From: Staphylococcus sp. NRL 16/872
GTDB taxonomy: Bacteria > Bacillota > Bacilli > Staphylococcales > Staphylococcaceae
DNA length: 64,000 bases
NCBI RefSeq assembly: GCF_022815905.2
Contig: NZ_CP119327.1
Location: 1,178,001 to 1,242,000, forward strand
Direction of reading: 5' to 3'
The notes beneath the pieces are model-generated. The model was not told where the DNA came from, did not search any database, and worked only from the letters and a program-made list of their open reading frames with translations. Below are positions 51,626-60,656 of the stretch, in pieces. A program made the translations under genes and the position numbers. How positions within the stretch are numbered: the stretch's first letter is position 1; each line of letters starts with the position of its first letter.

Positions 51626-52315
51626 ATGTTTATACTTTCTTACTTATGTAGTGTCCTCTTTAGTTATTTATATCAACTGAGCTCAATCAACAAACTCTCT
51701 TTCAGTTATTTTAAATTACGATCCAAATGCGACAATTGTCACCAACCATTAAAATGGTTTGAACTTTTACCAATCATAAGTTTTATTTGCTTAAAAGGGC
51801 GATCTAATTGTTGTGGCTATCAACTTAATAAAAACTATTTTATAGGTGAACTATTAGCATTTTTAATTATCCCATTCTCATCTTACTTTATTCCTAATCT
51901 ATATTTCCCTTTATTTTTAACTACCTATCTTTTTTTATTGACTATGTCTTTTTATGACATTGATACAAAGACTATCAATGTGAATCTTATAGTTGTATTA
52001 TTTATTATTTCTTTCTTTATAGCACACATTTATATATTTACTTTTTTTATTTTCTTTTCAATATTACATGCTTGTTTTGTTATTGTACCTAAGCAAATTG
52101 GTTATGGAGATATTCTTTTACTTAGTATGCTATCACTATTTTATCCATACCATTTCTTCTGCATTTTTCTTCTTTTTTCTATAGCAATAGCAATACCTTT
52201 TTCTCTTATCTCAATTTTAAATAAAAGAGGATCAAATCTTCCATTCATTCCTTTTATCTTTCTTGGTTATCTTTTAACAAGTTATTTCTATCCATATTTT
52301 TTAATTTATTTATAG
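51626..52315 (+). CDS. comC: Prepilin peptidase ComC (A24 family)
   Basis: 229-residue membrane aspartyl protease that cleaves and methylates competence pseudopilins. The N-terminal cytoplasmic zinc motif is partly kept (C35-x2-C38, then C62-C63 in RSNCCGYQL). Both catalytic-aspartate regions are seen: [14 protein letters not shown] near 109 and IGYGDILLL near 158. Six to eight hydrophobic segments. The frame is intact, whereas competence genes are often broken in staphylococci. The protein is very rich in Phe, Ile and Leu. GGAGATG precedes the start. It lies upstream of radC with 13 bases between. Confidence 0.85.
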   Translation: MFILSYLCSVLFSYLYQLSSINKLSFSYFKLRSKCDNCHQPLKWFELLPIISFICLKGRSNCCGYQLNKNYFIGELLAFLIIPFSSYFIPNLYFPLFLTTYLFLLTMSFYDIDTKTINVNLIVVLFIISFFIAHIYIFTFFIFFSILHACFVIVPKQIGYGDILLLSMLSLFYPYHFFCIFLLFSIAIAIPFSLISILNKRGSNLPFIPFIFLGYLLTSYFYPYFLIYL

Positions 52316-52328
52316 AAAGGTTGATTTT

Positions 52329-53006
52329 TTGAAAATTAAGGACATGGCGACAAGTGAATTACCTAGAGAGCGACTCATTCAACAAGGAGCAAAAAGTTTA
52401 TCAAATAGTGAATTGCTGGCGATTTTAATTAATACTGGACGCCAGGGCTATTCTAGTATTGACATAGCAAATGACATTATGAACAAATATCCAAATTTAA
52501 AAGAACTAAAGCAATTATCAGTTGATGATTTAGTGAAAATAAAAGGTATTGGGACTTATAAGGCAACTACTTTAAAGGCAGCGTTTGAATTAGGAGAAAG
52601 AATGAACACAAGAAGTACGCTTGAAAAGGTTAAAATTAAATCTCCTAAAGATGTAGCGGATATGATGATGGCTAAGATGAAAGATTTAACTCAAGAACAT
52701 TTTGTAGCATTATTTTTAAATTCGAAAAATGTTGTAATAAAAGAAGAAATTATTTACAAAGGAACATTGAATTCCTCAGTAATACATCCCAGAGAGGTGT
52801 ACAATGCGGCAATTAGGGCGTCTAGTAATGCAATTATCGTAGTACATAATCATCCTTCTGGTGATGTAACACCATCTAAAGAAGACATTGCAACCACTAT
52901 CCGATTAAAAGAATGTGGTCATATTCTCGGTATAGATTTATTAGATCATATTATTATAGGTGACCAAAAATTTACTAGCTTAGTAGAAGAAGGGTATTTT
53001 GAGTAA
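52329..53006 (+). CDS. radC: RadC family protein (JAB/MPN+ domain)
   Basis: 225 residues. An N-terminal helix-hairpin-helix part ([20 protein letters not shown] near 75-95) precedes a JAB1/MPN+ metalloprotease-like domain with HNHPSGD at 173-179. The name RadC is historical: a role in recombination was retracted for E. coli, and the biochemical activity is unsettled. Start codon is TTG at 52329, nine bases after AAAGG. The first ATG would be four codons later without a better site. Confidence 0.9.
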   Translation: MKIKDMATSELPRERLIQQGAKSLSNSELLAILINTGRQGYSSIDIANDIMNKYPNLKELKQLSVDDLVKIKGIGTYKATTLKAAFELGERMNTRSTLEKVKIKSPKDVADMMMAKMKDLTQEHFVALFLNSKNVVIKEEIIYKGTLNSSVIHPREVYNAAIRASSNAIIVVHNHPSGDVTPSKEDIATTIRLKECGHILGIDLLDHIIIGDQKFTSLVEEGYFE

Positions 53007-53086
53007 AGGATAATTGAAACTCGTTATAGTATGACTAAATAACTTTTTGTATAATAAGGTTTTAATACAATGTTAAGAGGTGTACT

Positions 53087-53368
53087 ATGACAATCTTTTT
53101 GATTATTGGTATATTATTGCCAATCATTTATGTCATTAGACTAAATGTAAAACAACAATCGATACATTTTAAAGAAGTATTAATAACAGTAGGATTATCT
53201 GTCATAGGTTTTGTAGTATTTTCAATTTTAGGAGTATCCATTAGTCATCAAAAAATAAATATCTTTACATTATTAGTTGGAGGGATTGTAACTGGTATCA
53301 TTTGGGGATTACTCTTGGTGGGTACATTTAAACTCTGTAATTATTTAACGCACACGTTTAAAAAATAA
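53087..53368 (+). CDS. Small membrane protein of unknown function
   Basis: 93 residues with three hydrophobic segments (about 2-17, 29-50, 57-82), basic ends, no motif I know. AGAGGTG lies seven bases before the ATG, and a TATAAT at 53050-53055 may be its -10. It is convergent with the next small membrane gene and shares a bidirectional terminator with it. The codon use is like that of the neighbours, and the translation signals are good, so I think it is real. Confidence 0.65.
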   Translation: MTIFLIIGILLPIIYVIRLNVKQQSIHFKEVLITVGLSVIGFVVFSILGVSISHQKINIFTLLVGGIVTGIIWGLLLVGTFKLCNYLTHTFKK

Positions 53369-53370
53369 AT

Positions 53371-53422
53371 AAATGCTAGCTAAGTCATCTACAAATTAAG
53401 GTTAGATACTTAGCTAGCATTT
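53371..53422. terminator. Bidirectional terminator between two small membrane genes
   Basis: The arm at 53371-53391 pairs with 53403-53422 over 20 bp with one bulged base (AAATGCTAGCTAAGT / ACTTAGCTAGCATTT core). T-rich on both strands outside. Confidence 0.9.
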
Positions 53423-53430
53423 CTGTTTTA

Positions 53431-53607
53431 TCAGATATAGGCTGTGAGTGTTTGGAAATTTTCGAGAATCCAAAGAACACCTTGATAACCTAAATAAAGA
53501 CATAAAATGACTAAAGCAGCAGAGATTAGGAATCTTAAAATGGCAAATCCTACTTTAAATAATAAGATAACTAATAATGCTATTAATATAATTGTAAGAA
53601 TATGCAT
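53431..53607 (-). CDS. Small membrane protein of unknown function
   Basis: 58 residues (MHILTIILIALLVILLFKVG...), almost wholly hydrophobic: two membrane segments, about 2-19 and 23-45. The start at 53607 follows GAGGTG by seven bases; the frame continues to 53637 but without a ribosome-binding site. No known motif. A shared terminator and good start support a real gene. Confidence 0.6.
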   Translation of the reverse strand: MHILTIILIALLVILLFKVGFAILRFLISAALVILCLYLGYQGVLWILENFQTLTAYI

Positions 53608-53700
53608 GTTCACACACCTCACTAAAAAATTTATCAATTACAATATAATATTATTGTAATTCATTTTAGCATAAAAACCTATCATACTTTGGGTATGAGG

Positions 53701-53729
53701 TTGACTAGTTCTCAAGACTGATGAATATT
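53701..53729 (+). promoter_or_regulatory. Candidate promoter of the DUF4930-like gene
   Basis: TTGACT (53701-53706) with AATATT 17 bases later (53724-53729). The -35 is good and the -10 weak. Confidence 0.35.
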
Positions 53730-53777
53730 ATTCAAGGTTTATTTATAATAAATAGGATTTAATTAGGAGGGAAAGTA

Positions 53778-54248
53778 ATGCGATTTATTCTGAGTCTCAT
53801 AAAAAATATTGTTGCAGTTATAGCTATTATTTGTATTGTCTATATTGCATTAAAATATGCTCCTTTCTTAAGAGAACAAGAATGGAATCCAATTAATCAT
53901 CCTCCTACAAATGCGCCTATAAGCGATCAATATAATCAAAGTGATAATCAATATCCTACAAACGGTAAGCGTTATGTATTAGAGGACAACGATTTATTAG
54001 AAAATATTCCCCCAAGCCAAACGAGAAACGTATTTAAACTAATTGATAAGAATGAATTTATGGCCGTTTCAGGACTTGGTAGAATGGGATATAATGATAA
54101 TTACATTGCTGGTCAAAGAGAGGATAAGTTTATCGTTTATAAATTTGGTAGTGATTCAATAAGAGTATATAGTACTGAAATTGAAATGGAACAAGATTTA
54201 AATCGAATGGGACAAAGAATTGAACTCAAACCGCAGAGTGCTTATTAA
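53778..54248 (+). CDS. Membrane-anchored protein, DUF4930-like
   Basis: 156 residues. One N-terminal membrane anchor (about 5-28, with a basic residue on either side). A low-complexity Asn/Pro/Gln linker follows (about 36-62, NHPPTNAPISDQYNQ). A compact C-terminal domain (about 65-150) has no catalytic motif that I can see. It looks like a staphylococcal family annotated as DUF4930, a match from memory only. TAGGAGGG precedes the start. Function unknown. Confidence 0.65.
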   Translation: MRFILSLIKNIVAVIAIICIVYIALKYAPFLREQEWNPINHPPTNAPISDQYNQSDNQYPTNGKRYVLEDNDLLENIPPSQTRNVFKLIDKNEFMAVSGLGRMGYNDNYIAGQREDKFIVYKFGSDSIRVYSTEIEMEQDLNRMGQRIELKPQSAY

Positions 54249-54335
54249 TAAATAGCTTAAATCAACTATTTGAAATGAAAAATTAAATACGTTACAGTTT
54301 TAATAGAGATAAAAAATCAAAGGTTGGTGTGATAT

Positions 54336-54467
54336 ATGTCAGAACAATCTAAAGAAAAGCAAGCAAATGAACAAGCCAAAGCACAAAACTTATTCGCTAA
54401 ATGGAGAAAAGATGAAACGTTATATAGCGAAGATGAAAAAAAACAAAATTCCGATAAAGAAAAATAA
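54336..54467 (+). CDS. Small highly charged protein, 43 residues
   Basis: Starts MSEQSKEKQANEQ and ends with NSDKEK. It is rich in Lys, Glu and Gln, with a single aromatic cluster (LFAKWRKDETLY) in the middle; probably helical and soluble. The ribosome-binding site is moderate (GGTTGGTG). A long hairpin terminator follows the stop within 12 bases, which supports an expressed unit. No known motif. Too short for most gene finders. Confidence 0.6.
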   Translation: MSEQSKEKQANEQAKAQNLFAKWRKDETLYSEDEKKQNSDKEK

Positions 54468-54478
54468 TAATATGGTAT

Positions 54479-54556
54479 GAGGTTTGATATTACGGTGCTT
54501 AATACATCGATTTAAAGGTGTTTTAAGCAGGATATATCAAACCTCTATTTTTATAT
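54479..54556 (+). terminator. Long two-part hairpin after the small charged gene
   Basis: Outer stem GAGGTTTGATAT (54479-54490) with ATATCAAACCTC (54534-54545). Inside it, TGCTTAATACA pairs with TGTTTTAAGCA with one mismatch. A T-rich tail follows. Confidence 0.75.
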
Positions 54557-54664
54557 TTATATTAAAATTGCATAAAAGATAAGCATTTAGTGCTTTATTT
54601 AGGTTATAGAGTAATATAAAATAATAAAAGACAATTTAAATAACAATTGGTAGAGGTGTTGTGA

Positions 54665-55498
54665 GTGCAAAAGTTTTTCAAAAATAACAAATTGATTGTT
54701 GTTTTTTGTGCAATTATAATTTTTATTGCACTGATTGGTTTGTCCATTCGTTCGCAAACTCAATCACCTCCGGAACAATACGTAGGGGATTCTGTTTCAT
54801 TTGGACAAAGAGTTATCAGTTATCCCGTTAATTTTGTGACTGGAGCAATAAATAATATTTTTAGCTCATCTAAAACAACTGACAATAAAAAAATTAGCAA
54901 ATTAGAAGCTAAAAATGAAAAATTAGAAGCGGAAAATAAAGATTTAAAGAAAGAATTACATATGAGTGACATTTCTAAATATGACGCAATATCAGGGGCT
55001 GTTATTGCGCGCAATCCTGATCAATGGATGAATACAGTCATTATAGATAAAGGTAAAAAAGCTGGTGTTGGAAATAATATGGCTGTAATGACAGCTGATG
55101 GATTAATTGGTAGGGTAACTAAAGTTAATCAATTTTCTTCACAAGTAGACTTATTATCTACAAATACGAGAACAGGTAAATTATCAGTTAATATTCAACA
55201 TGGCTCTAGTAATGTATTTGGCTTAATTGATCACTATGATAAAAAAAGCCAAGAACTTATTATTAGTAATGTTAATAATAAAGATAAAATATCAAAAGGC
55301 GATAAGGTAGTTACAAGTGGATTAGCTGATCAGTTGCCAAGTGATTTATACATAGGGGAAGTTACTAAGGTAGAAAATGATGAATATGGATTAGCTAAAG
55401 AAGTAAGAGTGAAAACAGGCGCCAATTTATCTCAAGTTAACCATGTGTATATTGCTAAGCGAGATGCTAAAAGTGCTCCAGAAGAAAGCGGGGAGTAA
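54665..55498 (+). CDS. mreC: Rod shape-determining protein MreC
   Basis: 277 residues. Membrane anchor at about 9-28, coiled coil at about 72-98 (KISKLEAKNEKLEAENKDLKK), then the beta-rich MreC domain (about 110-265, ending in VNHVYIAKRDAK). In cocci lacking MreB, MreCD are kept at the division septum. The GTG start at 54665 is set by AGAGGTG. The stop is two bases before mreD, so the two are coupled. Confidence 0.9.
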   Translation: MQKFFKNNKLIVVFCAIIIFIALIGLSIRSQTQSPPEQYVGDSVSFGQRVISYPVNFVTGAINNIFSSSKTTDNKKISKLEAKNEKLEAENKDLKKELHMSDISKYDAISGAVIARNPDQWMNTVIIDKGKKAGVGNNMAVMTADGLIGRVTKVNQFSSQVDLLSTNTRTGKLSVNIQHGSSNVFGLIDHYDKKSQELIISNVNNKDKISKGDKVVTSGLADQLPSDLYIGEVTKVENDEYGLAKEVRVKTGANLSQVNHVYIAKRDAKSAPEESGE

Positions 55499-55500
55499 TA

Positions 55501-56022
55501 ATGAGAGTTATATCTTATTTGATTATTAGCGTCATACTTTTCTATATAGATATCGTTATCGGCCTAATTATTCCTATGCATATTGGTAATTTACAATTTA
55601 TTTTAGTTCCACATTTAACACTCATGTTTATATTATTATTAGACATATATCGTGGTTTAGGTGTAGCTTTATTACTTGGCGTATTTTTAGGAATTATTAC
55701 AGATATTTATTTAGGTAGTATATATGGACTATATATGTTTGGATATTTAGTTTTAACCTTGCTTTTCGATAAATTTATTAAAGTCTTTTACAGAGATTAT
55801 ACTATGATATTTGTATTCAATTTATGTGCTGTGATACTTTTTGAAATTTATATTGCCTTTATTTATACAATTATTGGATTTGTTCAATTTGATATTTTAC
55901 ATTTCTTATTATTGCGTTTATTACCAACTATAATATTAAATACCTTACTCTTACTCATATCATATACAATCTTTCTCAAATTTATTAAAAAAACACAAAA
56001 CAAGATTGACAGTAAGATATAG
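55501..56022 (+). CDS. mreD: Rod shape-determining protein MreD
   Basis: 173-residue membrane protein with five hydrophobic segments. It has the MreD-type conserved region VPHLTLMFILLLDIYRGLG (about 36-54) and LGIITDIYLGSIYGLY. The ribosome-binding site (GGGGAG) lies in the mreC end. The rplU promoter lies over its last codons. Confidence 0.9.
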   Translation: MRVISYLIISVILFYIDIVIGLIIPMHIGNLQFILVPHLTLMFILLLDIYRGLGVALLLGVFLGIITDIYLGSIYGLYMFGYLVLTLLFDKFIKVFYRDYTMIFVFNLCAVILFEIYIAFIYTIIGFVQFDILHFLLLRLLPTIILNTLLLLISYTIFLKFIKKTQNKIDSKI

Positions 56023-56034
56023 GAATGGTAAGAT
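56006..56034 (+). promoter_or_regulatory. Strong promoter of rplU-prp-rpmA
   Basis: A perfect TTGACA (56006-56011), exactly 17 bases, TAAGAT (56029-56034). It overlaps the mreD 3' end. Confidence 0.85.
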
Positions 56035-56040
56035 GCAGTA

Positions 56041-56132
56041 GTTGAGTAGTTTTATAGCTACATACAACCGCTCACATACAGGTTTAAGTACTTATTTAAC
56101 AGGTCACCTGTATATGGCGTGACTTATAATAT
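56041..56132 (+). promoter_or_regulatory. L21-type ribosomal protein leader
   Basis: Structured leader between promoter and rplU: GTTGAGTAGT, AACCGCTCACATACAGGT, then ACAGGTCACCTGT and GGCGTGAC. These match the Firmicute L21 leader as I remember it. It contains no obvious terminator, so control is probably at translation or via RNA-protein binding (inference). Confidence 0.8.
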
Positions 56133-56146
56133 AGGAGGTGCAAAGT

Positions 56147-56455
56147 ATGTTTGCTATTATCGAAACAGGCGGTAAACAAATTAAAGTAGAAGAAGGTCAA
56201 GAAATCTTCGTTGAAAAATTAGATGTTAATGAAGGTGATTCATTCACATTCGATAAAGTTTTATTTGTAGGTGGCGATTCAGTTAAAGTTGGTGCGCCAA
56301 CAGTTGAAGGTGCTACTGTAACTGCTACAGTTAATAAACAAGGACGCGGTAAAAAAATTACTGTTTTCACTTATAGACGTCGTAAAGACTCTAAACGTAA
56401 AAAAGGACATCGTCAACCTTATACTAAATTAACTATTGATAAAATCAACGCTTAA
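56147..56455 (+). CDS. rplU: 50S ribosomal protein L21 (bL21)
   Basis: 102 residues, beginning [16 protein letters not shown] and ending in the basic [20 protein letters not shown] segment. The ATG at 56147 follows AGGAGGTG. An in-frame ATG nine bases earlier lies inside that site and is rejected. First gene of rplU-prp-rpmA. Confidence 0.97.
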   Translation: MFAIIETGGKQIKVEEGQEIFVEKLDVNEGDSFTFDKVLFVGGDSVKVGAPTVEGATVTATVNKQGRGKKITVFTYRRRKDSKRKKGHRQPYTKLTIDKINA

Positions 56456-56460
56456 TTCTT

Positions 56461-56781
56461 ATGATAACTGTTGATATTTCAATAAATGAAGATGGTAAGG
56501 TAACAGATGTGATTATGGATGGCCATGCTAATCATGGCGAATATGGTCATGACATTGTTTGCGCAGGTGCTTCGGCAGTGTTATTTGGTAGCGTTAATGC
56601 TATTCTAGGTTTAACTTCGGAAAAGCCTGACATTGATTATGATGATGACGGTGGTCATTTTCATATTAGAAGTGTAGATACAAATAATGAACAAGCTCAG
56701 CTCATCCTACAAGCGATGTTAGTTTCTTTACAAACTATTGAAGATGAATATAATGAAAATATCAGATTAAATTACAAGTGA
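56461..56781 (+). CDS. prp: Ribosomal-processing cysteine protease Prp
   Basis: 106-residue protease. The catalytic pair H22 and C34 stands in [20 protein letters not shown]. In S. aureus Prp removes the N-terminal extension of ribosomal protein L27 and is essential. The substrate gene rpmA follows 11 bases later and encodes exactly such an extension. Start ATG is five bases after the rplU stop, with no strong ribosome-binding site of its own, suggesting translational coupling. Confidence 0.93.
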   Translation: MITVDISINEDGKVTDVIMDGHANHGEYGHDIVCAGASAVLFGSVNAILGLTSEKPDIDYDDDGGHFHIRSVDTNNEQAQLILQAMLVSLQTIEDEYNENIRLNYK

Positions 56782-56792
56782 GGTGTATCCCG

Positions 56793-57077
56793 ATGTTAAA
56801 ATTAAACTTACAATTCTTCGCATCTAAAAAAGGGGTAAGTTCTACAAAAAACGGACGTGACTCTGAATCAAAACGTTTAGGTGCTAAACGTGCTGACGGT
56901 CAATACGTTACTGGCGGTTCAATCTTATATCGTCAACGTGGTACTAAAATTTATCCTGGTGAAAATGTAGGTCGTGGTGGCGATGATACATTATTCGCTA
57001 AAATCGACGGCGTTGTTCGTTTCGAACGTAAAGGTCGCGACAAAAAACAAGTTTCTGTATACACAGTAGCTGAATAA
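56793..57077 (+). CDS. rpmA: 50S ribosomal protein L27 (bL27), with cleaved extension
   Basis: 94 residues. The first nine (MLKLNLQFF) form the Prp-cleaved leader; cleavage in LQFF/ASKKG exposes the flexible L27 N-terminus that reaches the peptidyl-transferase centre. The rest ([34 protein letters not shown]) is standard L27. The ATG at 56793 follows GAGGTG; an upstream in-frame ATG at 56778 precedes that site and is rejected. A terminator follows. Confidence 0.97.
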   Translation: MLKLNLQFFASKKGVSSTKNGRDSESKRLGAKRADGQYVTGGSILYRQRGTKIYPGENVGRGGDDTLFAKIDGVVRFERKGRDKKQVSVYTVAE

Positions 57078-57089
57078 TTTTGTCTAGTT

Positions 57090-57125
57090 AACACCAGAAG
57101 TGAATACTTCTGGTGTTTTATTTTG
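57090..57125 (+). terminator. Intrinsic terminator of rplU-prp-rpmA
   Basis: AACACCAGAAG (57090-57100) with CTTCTGGTGTT (57107-57117), six-base loop, then TTATTTTG. Confidence 0.9.
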
Positions 57126-57167
57126 TTTAAAACACAATTTGTTTATTTATATGAATTTTATACTTAA

Positions 57168-57176
57168 TGATATAAT
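57168..57176 (+). promoter_or_regulatory. Extended -10 promoter of obg
   Basis: TGA-TATAAT, hexamer at 57171-57176, 40 bases before the obg start. No good -35. Confidence 0.55.
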
Positions 57177-57215
57177 ATTGTCATTGATGAATTAAATGTA
57201 AAAGAGGTGAGATAT

Positions 57216-58508
57216 ATGTTTGTCGATCAAGTTAAAATATCTCTTAAAGCTGGTGATGGAGGTAATGGTATCACAGCATATCGTAGAGAGAAATATGTAC
57301 CATTTGGAGGTCCAGCTGGTGGCGACGGAGGTAAAGGTGCTTCTGTTGTATTTGAAGTTGATGAAGGATTAAGAACGTTATTAGACTTCAGATATCAACG
57401 TCATTTTAAAGCGAAAAAAGGTGAAAACGGGCAAAGTAGTAATATGCATGGTAAAAATGCTGAAGACTTAGTTTTAAAAGTGCCCCCAGGTACAATTATT
57501 AAAAGTGTAGATACTGATGAAGTTTTAGCAGACTTGGTTGAAGATGGACAAAGAGCTATCATCGCAAAAGGTGGTAGAGGAGGACGTGGGAATTCACGTT
57601 TTGCTACACCTAGAAACCCTGCACCAGATTTCAGTGAGAATGGTGAACCAGGGGAAGAATTAGATGTTACTTTAGAGCTTAAATTATTAGCAGATGTCGG
57701 CTTAGTTGGTTTCCCAAGTGTTGGTAAATCTACATTATTATCAATTGTTTCTAAAGCTAAACCAAAAATTGGTGCTTATCATTTTACAACAATCAAGCCT
57801 AATTTAGGTGTGGTTTCAACTCCGGATAGTAGAAGTTTTGTAATGGCTGATTTGCCTGGATTAATTGAAGGTGCTTCTGATGGCGTTGGTTTAGGTCACC
57901 AATTTTTAAGACATGTAGAACGTACAAAAGTAATTGTTCATATGATAGATATGAGTGGCTCAGAAGGTCGTGAACCTTATGAAGATTATCAAATCATAAA
58001 TAAAGAGTTAGTCAATTACAAGCAGAGATTAGAAGATAGACCTCAAATTATTGTAGCTAATAAGATGGATATTCCTGAAGCTTCAGACAATTTAGCGCTT
58101 TTCAAAGAACAAGTTGAAGACAACGTGACTATTGTTCCAGTTTCTACTATTACTAGAGATAATATCGATCAATTATTATATACAATTGCTGATAAACTAG
58201 AAGAAGTTAAAGATATCGACTTTAGTATAGATGAAGACGAAGATGCAGGTATTAACCGAGTGCTATATAAACATACACCATCTCAAGATAAATTTACGAT
58301 TTCAAGAGACGATGATGGTGCTTATGTAGTAAGTGGTAATGCTATTGAACGTATGTTCAAAATGACAGACTTTAACAGTGACCCAGCCGTAAGACGATTT
58401 GCACGACAAATGCGTTCAATGGGTATTGATGATGCTTTAAGAGACCGAGGTTGTAGCAACGGCGATATCGTAAGAATCTTAGGTGGAGAATTTGAATTTG
58501 TAGAATAG
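57216..58508 (+). CDS. obg: GTPase Obg/CgtA
   Basis: 430-residue essential GTPase acting in late 50S assembly and stress signalling. A glycine-rich Obg fold (1-158; [35 protein letters not shown]) is followed by the G domain with G1 GFPSVGKST near 165, G3 DLPGLIEGA near 212 and G4 NKMD near 282. The C-terminal OCT domain is present (~350-430). The start at 57216 follows GAGGTGAG; a GTG three codons earlier is inside that site. Confidence 0.96.
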   Translation: MFVDQVKISLKAGDGGNGITAYRREKYVPFGGPAGGDGGKGASVVFEVDEGLRTLLDFRYQRHFKAKKGENGQSSNMHGKNAEDLVLKVPPGTIIKSVDTDEVLADLVEDGQRAIIAKGGRGGRGNSRFATPRNPAPDFSENGEPGEELDVTLELKLLADVGLVGFPSVGKSTLLSIVSKAKPKIGAYHFTTIKPNLGVVSTPDSRSFVMADLPGLIEGASDGVGLGHQFLRHVERTKVIVHMIDMSGSEGREPYEDYQIINKELVNYKQRLEDRPQIIVANKMDIPEASDNLALFKEQVEDNVTIVPVSTITRDNIDQLLYTIADKLEEVKDIDFSIDEDEDAGINRVLYKHTPSQDKFTISRDDDGAYVVSGNAIERMFKMTDFNSDPAVRRFARQMRSMGIDDALRDRGCSNGDIVRILGGEFEFVE

Positions 58509-58519
58509 GAGTGCTTAAA

Positions 58520-58975
58520 GTGGACAATAAAGATTATAAAAAGTTTTATTTAATACGAGAAGACGTGTTACCAGAATCTGTGGTAAAAACTTTAAAAATT
58601 AAAGATGCTTTGAAAAATAATCCTAATTTGTCCATTTTTGAAGCAGTAAAGCAATTTGATTTATCACGGAGTGCATTTTATAAATACCGAGAAACCATCT
58701 TTCCGGTCGATGAGAAAATGCTTGAACATCGTGAATTTACGCTTATCTTATACGTAAATGACATTGTAGGTATGCTTGCACAAGTGTTAAATACAGTTTC
58801 TAAATTAGAATTGTCTGTGCTCACTATTCATCAAAGTGTGCCTATGGAAGATAAAGCGACTATCACGTTGTCATTAAGTGCGAAAGATACAGCGAAATCT
58901 ATTGATGAAATTATCATCGCACTAAGAGATATTGAACACGTTTCTAAAGTAGAACTAATCAGTATGAGTATGTAA
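58520..58975 (+). CDS. ACT domain protein, PheB/UPF0735 family
   Basis: 151 residues. An N-terminal helical part (DNKDYKKFYLIREDVLPESV; FEAVKQFDLSRSAFYKYRE, like a helix-turn-helix) is followed by a C-terminal ACT domain (about 70-150, FTLILYVNDIVGMLAQVLNT). ACT domains bind amino acids; the B. subtilis relative is called PheB, but function is not established. I take the GTG at 58520, eight bases after AGGAG, rather than the GTG at 58511, which lies inside that site. It follows obg closely. Confidence 0.85.
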   Translation: MDNKDYKKFYLIREDVLPESVVKTLKIKDALKNNPNLSIFEAVKQFDLSRSAFYKYRETIFPVDEKMLEHREFTLILYVNDIVGMLAQVLNTVSKLELSVLTIHQSVPMEDKATITLSLSAKDTAKSIDEIIIALRDIEHVSKVELISMSM

Positions 58976-58987
58976 GGAAGGTCGAAA

Positions 58988-59593
58988 ATGTACGCTTATA
59001 TTAAAGGACAATTAACACAATTATTTCCTACACATGTTGTTATAGAAACAACTAGTGGAATTGGTTATGAAATACAAACACCTAATTCTTATCGTTTTCA
59101 AAAATATTTAAACAAAGAAGCGACAATCTATACTTCATTAATCGTTAGAGAAGATGCTCAATTGTTATATGGCTTTATTAATGAAGAAGAAAAAGATATG
59201 TTTTTAAGTTTAATAAAGGTCACAGGTATAGGACCTAAATCAGCATTAGCTATTTTAGCTACAAGTACACCAAATGAAGTCAAACGCGCTATTGAAAATG
59301 AAAACGATGCGTATCTAACTAAATTTCCTGGTATTGGAAAGAAAACGGCACGCCAAATTGTGTTGGACTTAAAAGGCAAAGTTCAAATCACTGAGGAAAC
59401 GAGTGAAACGCTATTCCAAATGGATGGTCATGCATCAGTGAGTGAAAATGTAATTAAAGAAGCTTTATTAGCGCTTGAAGCATTAGGCTATTCTAAGAGA
59501 GAATTAACGAAAGTTGAAAAAGTGCTTAATAAAGAAAATGTAGAATCCGTGGATGAAGCGGTTAAGATAGGTTTAAGAACTTTAGTATCATAA
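58988..59593 (+). CDS. ruvA: Holliday junction DNA helicase subunit RuvA
   Basis: 201-residue Holliday-junction-binding protein. OB fold (1-~65, [20 protein letters not shown]), two helix-hairpin-helix motifs ([13 protein letters not shown] near 77; [16 protein letters not shown] near 112) and the C-terminal RuvB-contact domain (~150-201, [16 protein letters not shown]). GAAGG precedes the start. It forms a functional pair with ruvB 57 bases downstream. Confidence 0.95.
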   Translation: MYAYIKGQLTQLFPTHVVIETTSGIGYEIQTPNSYRFQKYLNKEATIYTSLIVREDAQLLYGFINEEEKDMFLSLIKVTGIGPKSALAILATSTPNEVKRAIENENDAYLTKFPGIGKKTARQIVLDLKGKVQITEETSETLFQMDGHASVSENVIKEALLALEALGYSKRELTKVEKVLNKENVESVDEAVKIGLRTLVS

Positions 59594-59650
59594 ATTACGA
59601 GGTTAATTAGATTTGTATAAAAAAATTTAAATAGCTGGGGGGAGATAAGT

Positions 59651-60646
59651 ATGGATGATAGAATGGTTGATCAATCTTTACACAATGATGAGTCATCTTT
59701 TGAATATTCATTAAGACCAACAAGATTAAAACAATATATTGGCCAATCTTCTATTAAAAGTAACTTAGAAGTTTTTATTAAGGCGGCTAAATTACGTGAA
59801 GAACCGCTTGATCATGTGTTGTTATTTGGTCCCCCAGGATTAGGTAAAACGACGCTATCTAATATTATTGCTAATGAAATGGAAGTTAACATTCGTACTG
59901 TTTCAGGACCTTCATTAGAGAGACCTGGAGACTTAGCAGCTATATTATCAGGCTTACAACCAGGTGATGTATTATTTATCGATGAGATACACCGTTTAAG
60001 TAGTGTCGTAGAAGAAGTTCTATACTCTGCTATGGAAGATTTCTTCTTAGATATTATTATTGGAAAAGGTGATGAAGCACGTAGTATCCGTATTGATTTA
60101 CCTCCATTTACTTTAGTAGGTGCTACTACACGTGCTGGAAGTTTAACCGGTCCTTTAAGAGATCGTTTTGGCGTTCATCTCAGACTTGAATATTATAATG
60201 AGAATGATTTAAAAGAAATTATTATACGTACTGCAGATGTGTTAGGAACCAAGATTGACGATGAAAGTGCAATTGAATTAGCTAAACGCTCTCGTGGGAC
60301 TCCTCGTGTTGCAAATCGTCTTTTGAAAAGGGTCAGAGATTTCCAACAAGTGAATGAGGATGAACAAATTTATATTGAGACAACTAAACAAGCATTACAG
60401 CTTTTACAAGTAGATGATGAAGGTTTAGATTACATCGATCATAAAATGATGAACTGTATTATTAATCAATATAATGGAGGCCCTGTAGGTCTTGATACGA
60501 TTGCAGTATCCATTGGTGAAGAACGTATCACTATTGAAGATGTTTATGAACCATTTTTAATACAAAAAGGATTTATTGAACGTACGCCTAGAGGAAGAAA
60601 AGCTACGGCATTTGCGTATGAACATTTTAAAAATATAAAAGAATGA
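59651..60646 (+). CDS. ruvB: Holliday junction branch migration helicase RuvB
   Basis: 331-residue AAA+ motor that with RuvA drives branch migration. Walker [10 protein letters not shown] is near 57, Walker [12 protein letters not shown] near 108, sensor 1 [10 protein letters not shown] near 156, and the arginine-finger region GPLRDRFG near 167. A C-terminal winged helix follows. A very strong ribosome-binding site (GGGGGGAG) precedes the ATG. Ten bases separate it from queA. Confidence 0.97.
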   Translation: MDDRMVDQSLHNDESSFEYSLRPTRLKQYIGQSSIKSNLEVFIKAAKLREEPLDHVLLFGPPGLGKTTLSNIIANEMEVNIRTVSGPSLERPGDLAAILSGLQPGDVLFIDEIHRLSSVVEEVLYSAMEDFFLDIIIGKGDEARSIRIDLPPFTLVGATTRAGSLTGPLRDRFGVHLRLEYYNENDLKEIIIRTADVLGTKIDDESAIELAKRSRGTPRVANRLLKRVRDFQQVNEDEQIYIETTKQALQLLQVDDEGLDYIDHKMMNCIINQYNGGPVGLDTIAVSIGEERITIEDVYEPFLIQKGFIERTPRGRKATAFAYEHFKNIKE

Positions 60647-60656
60647 GGGAATTTAA

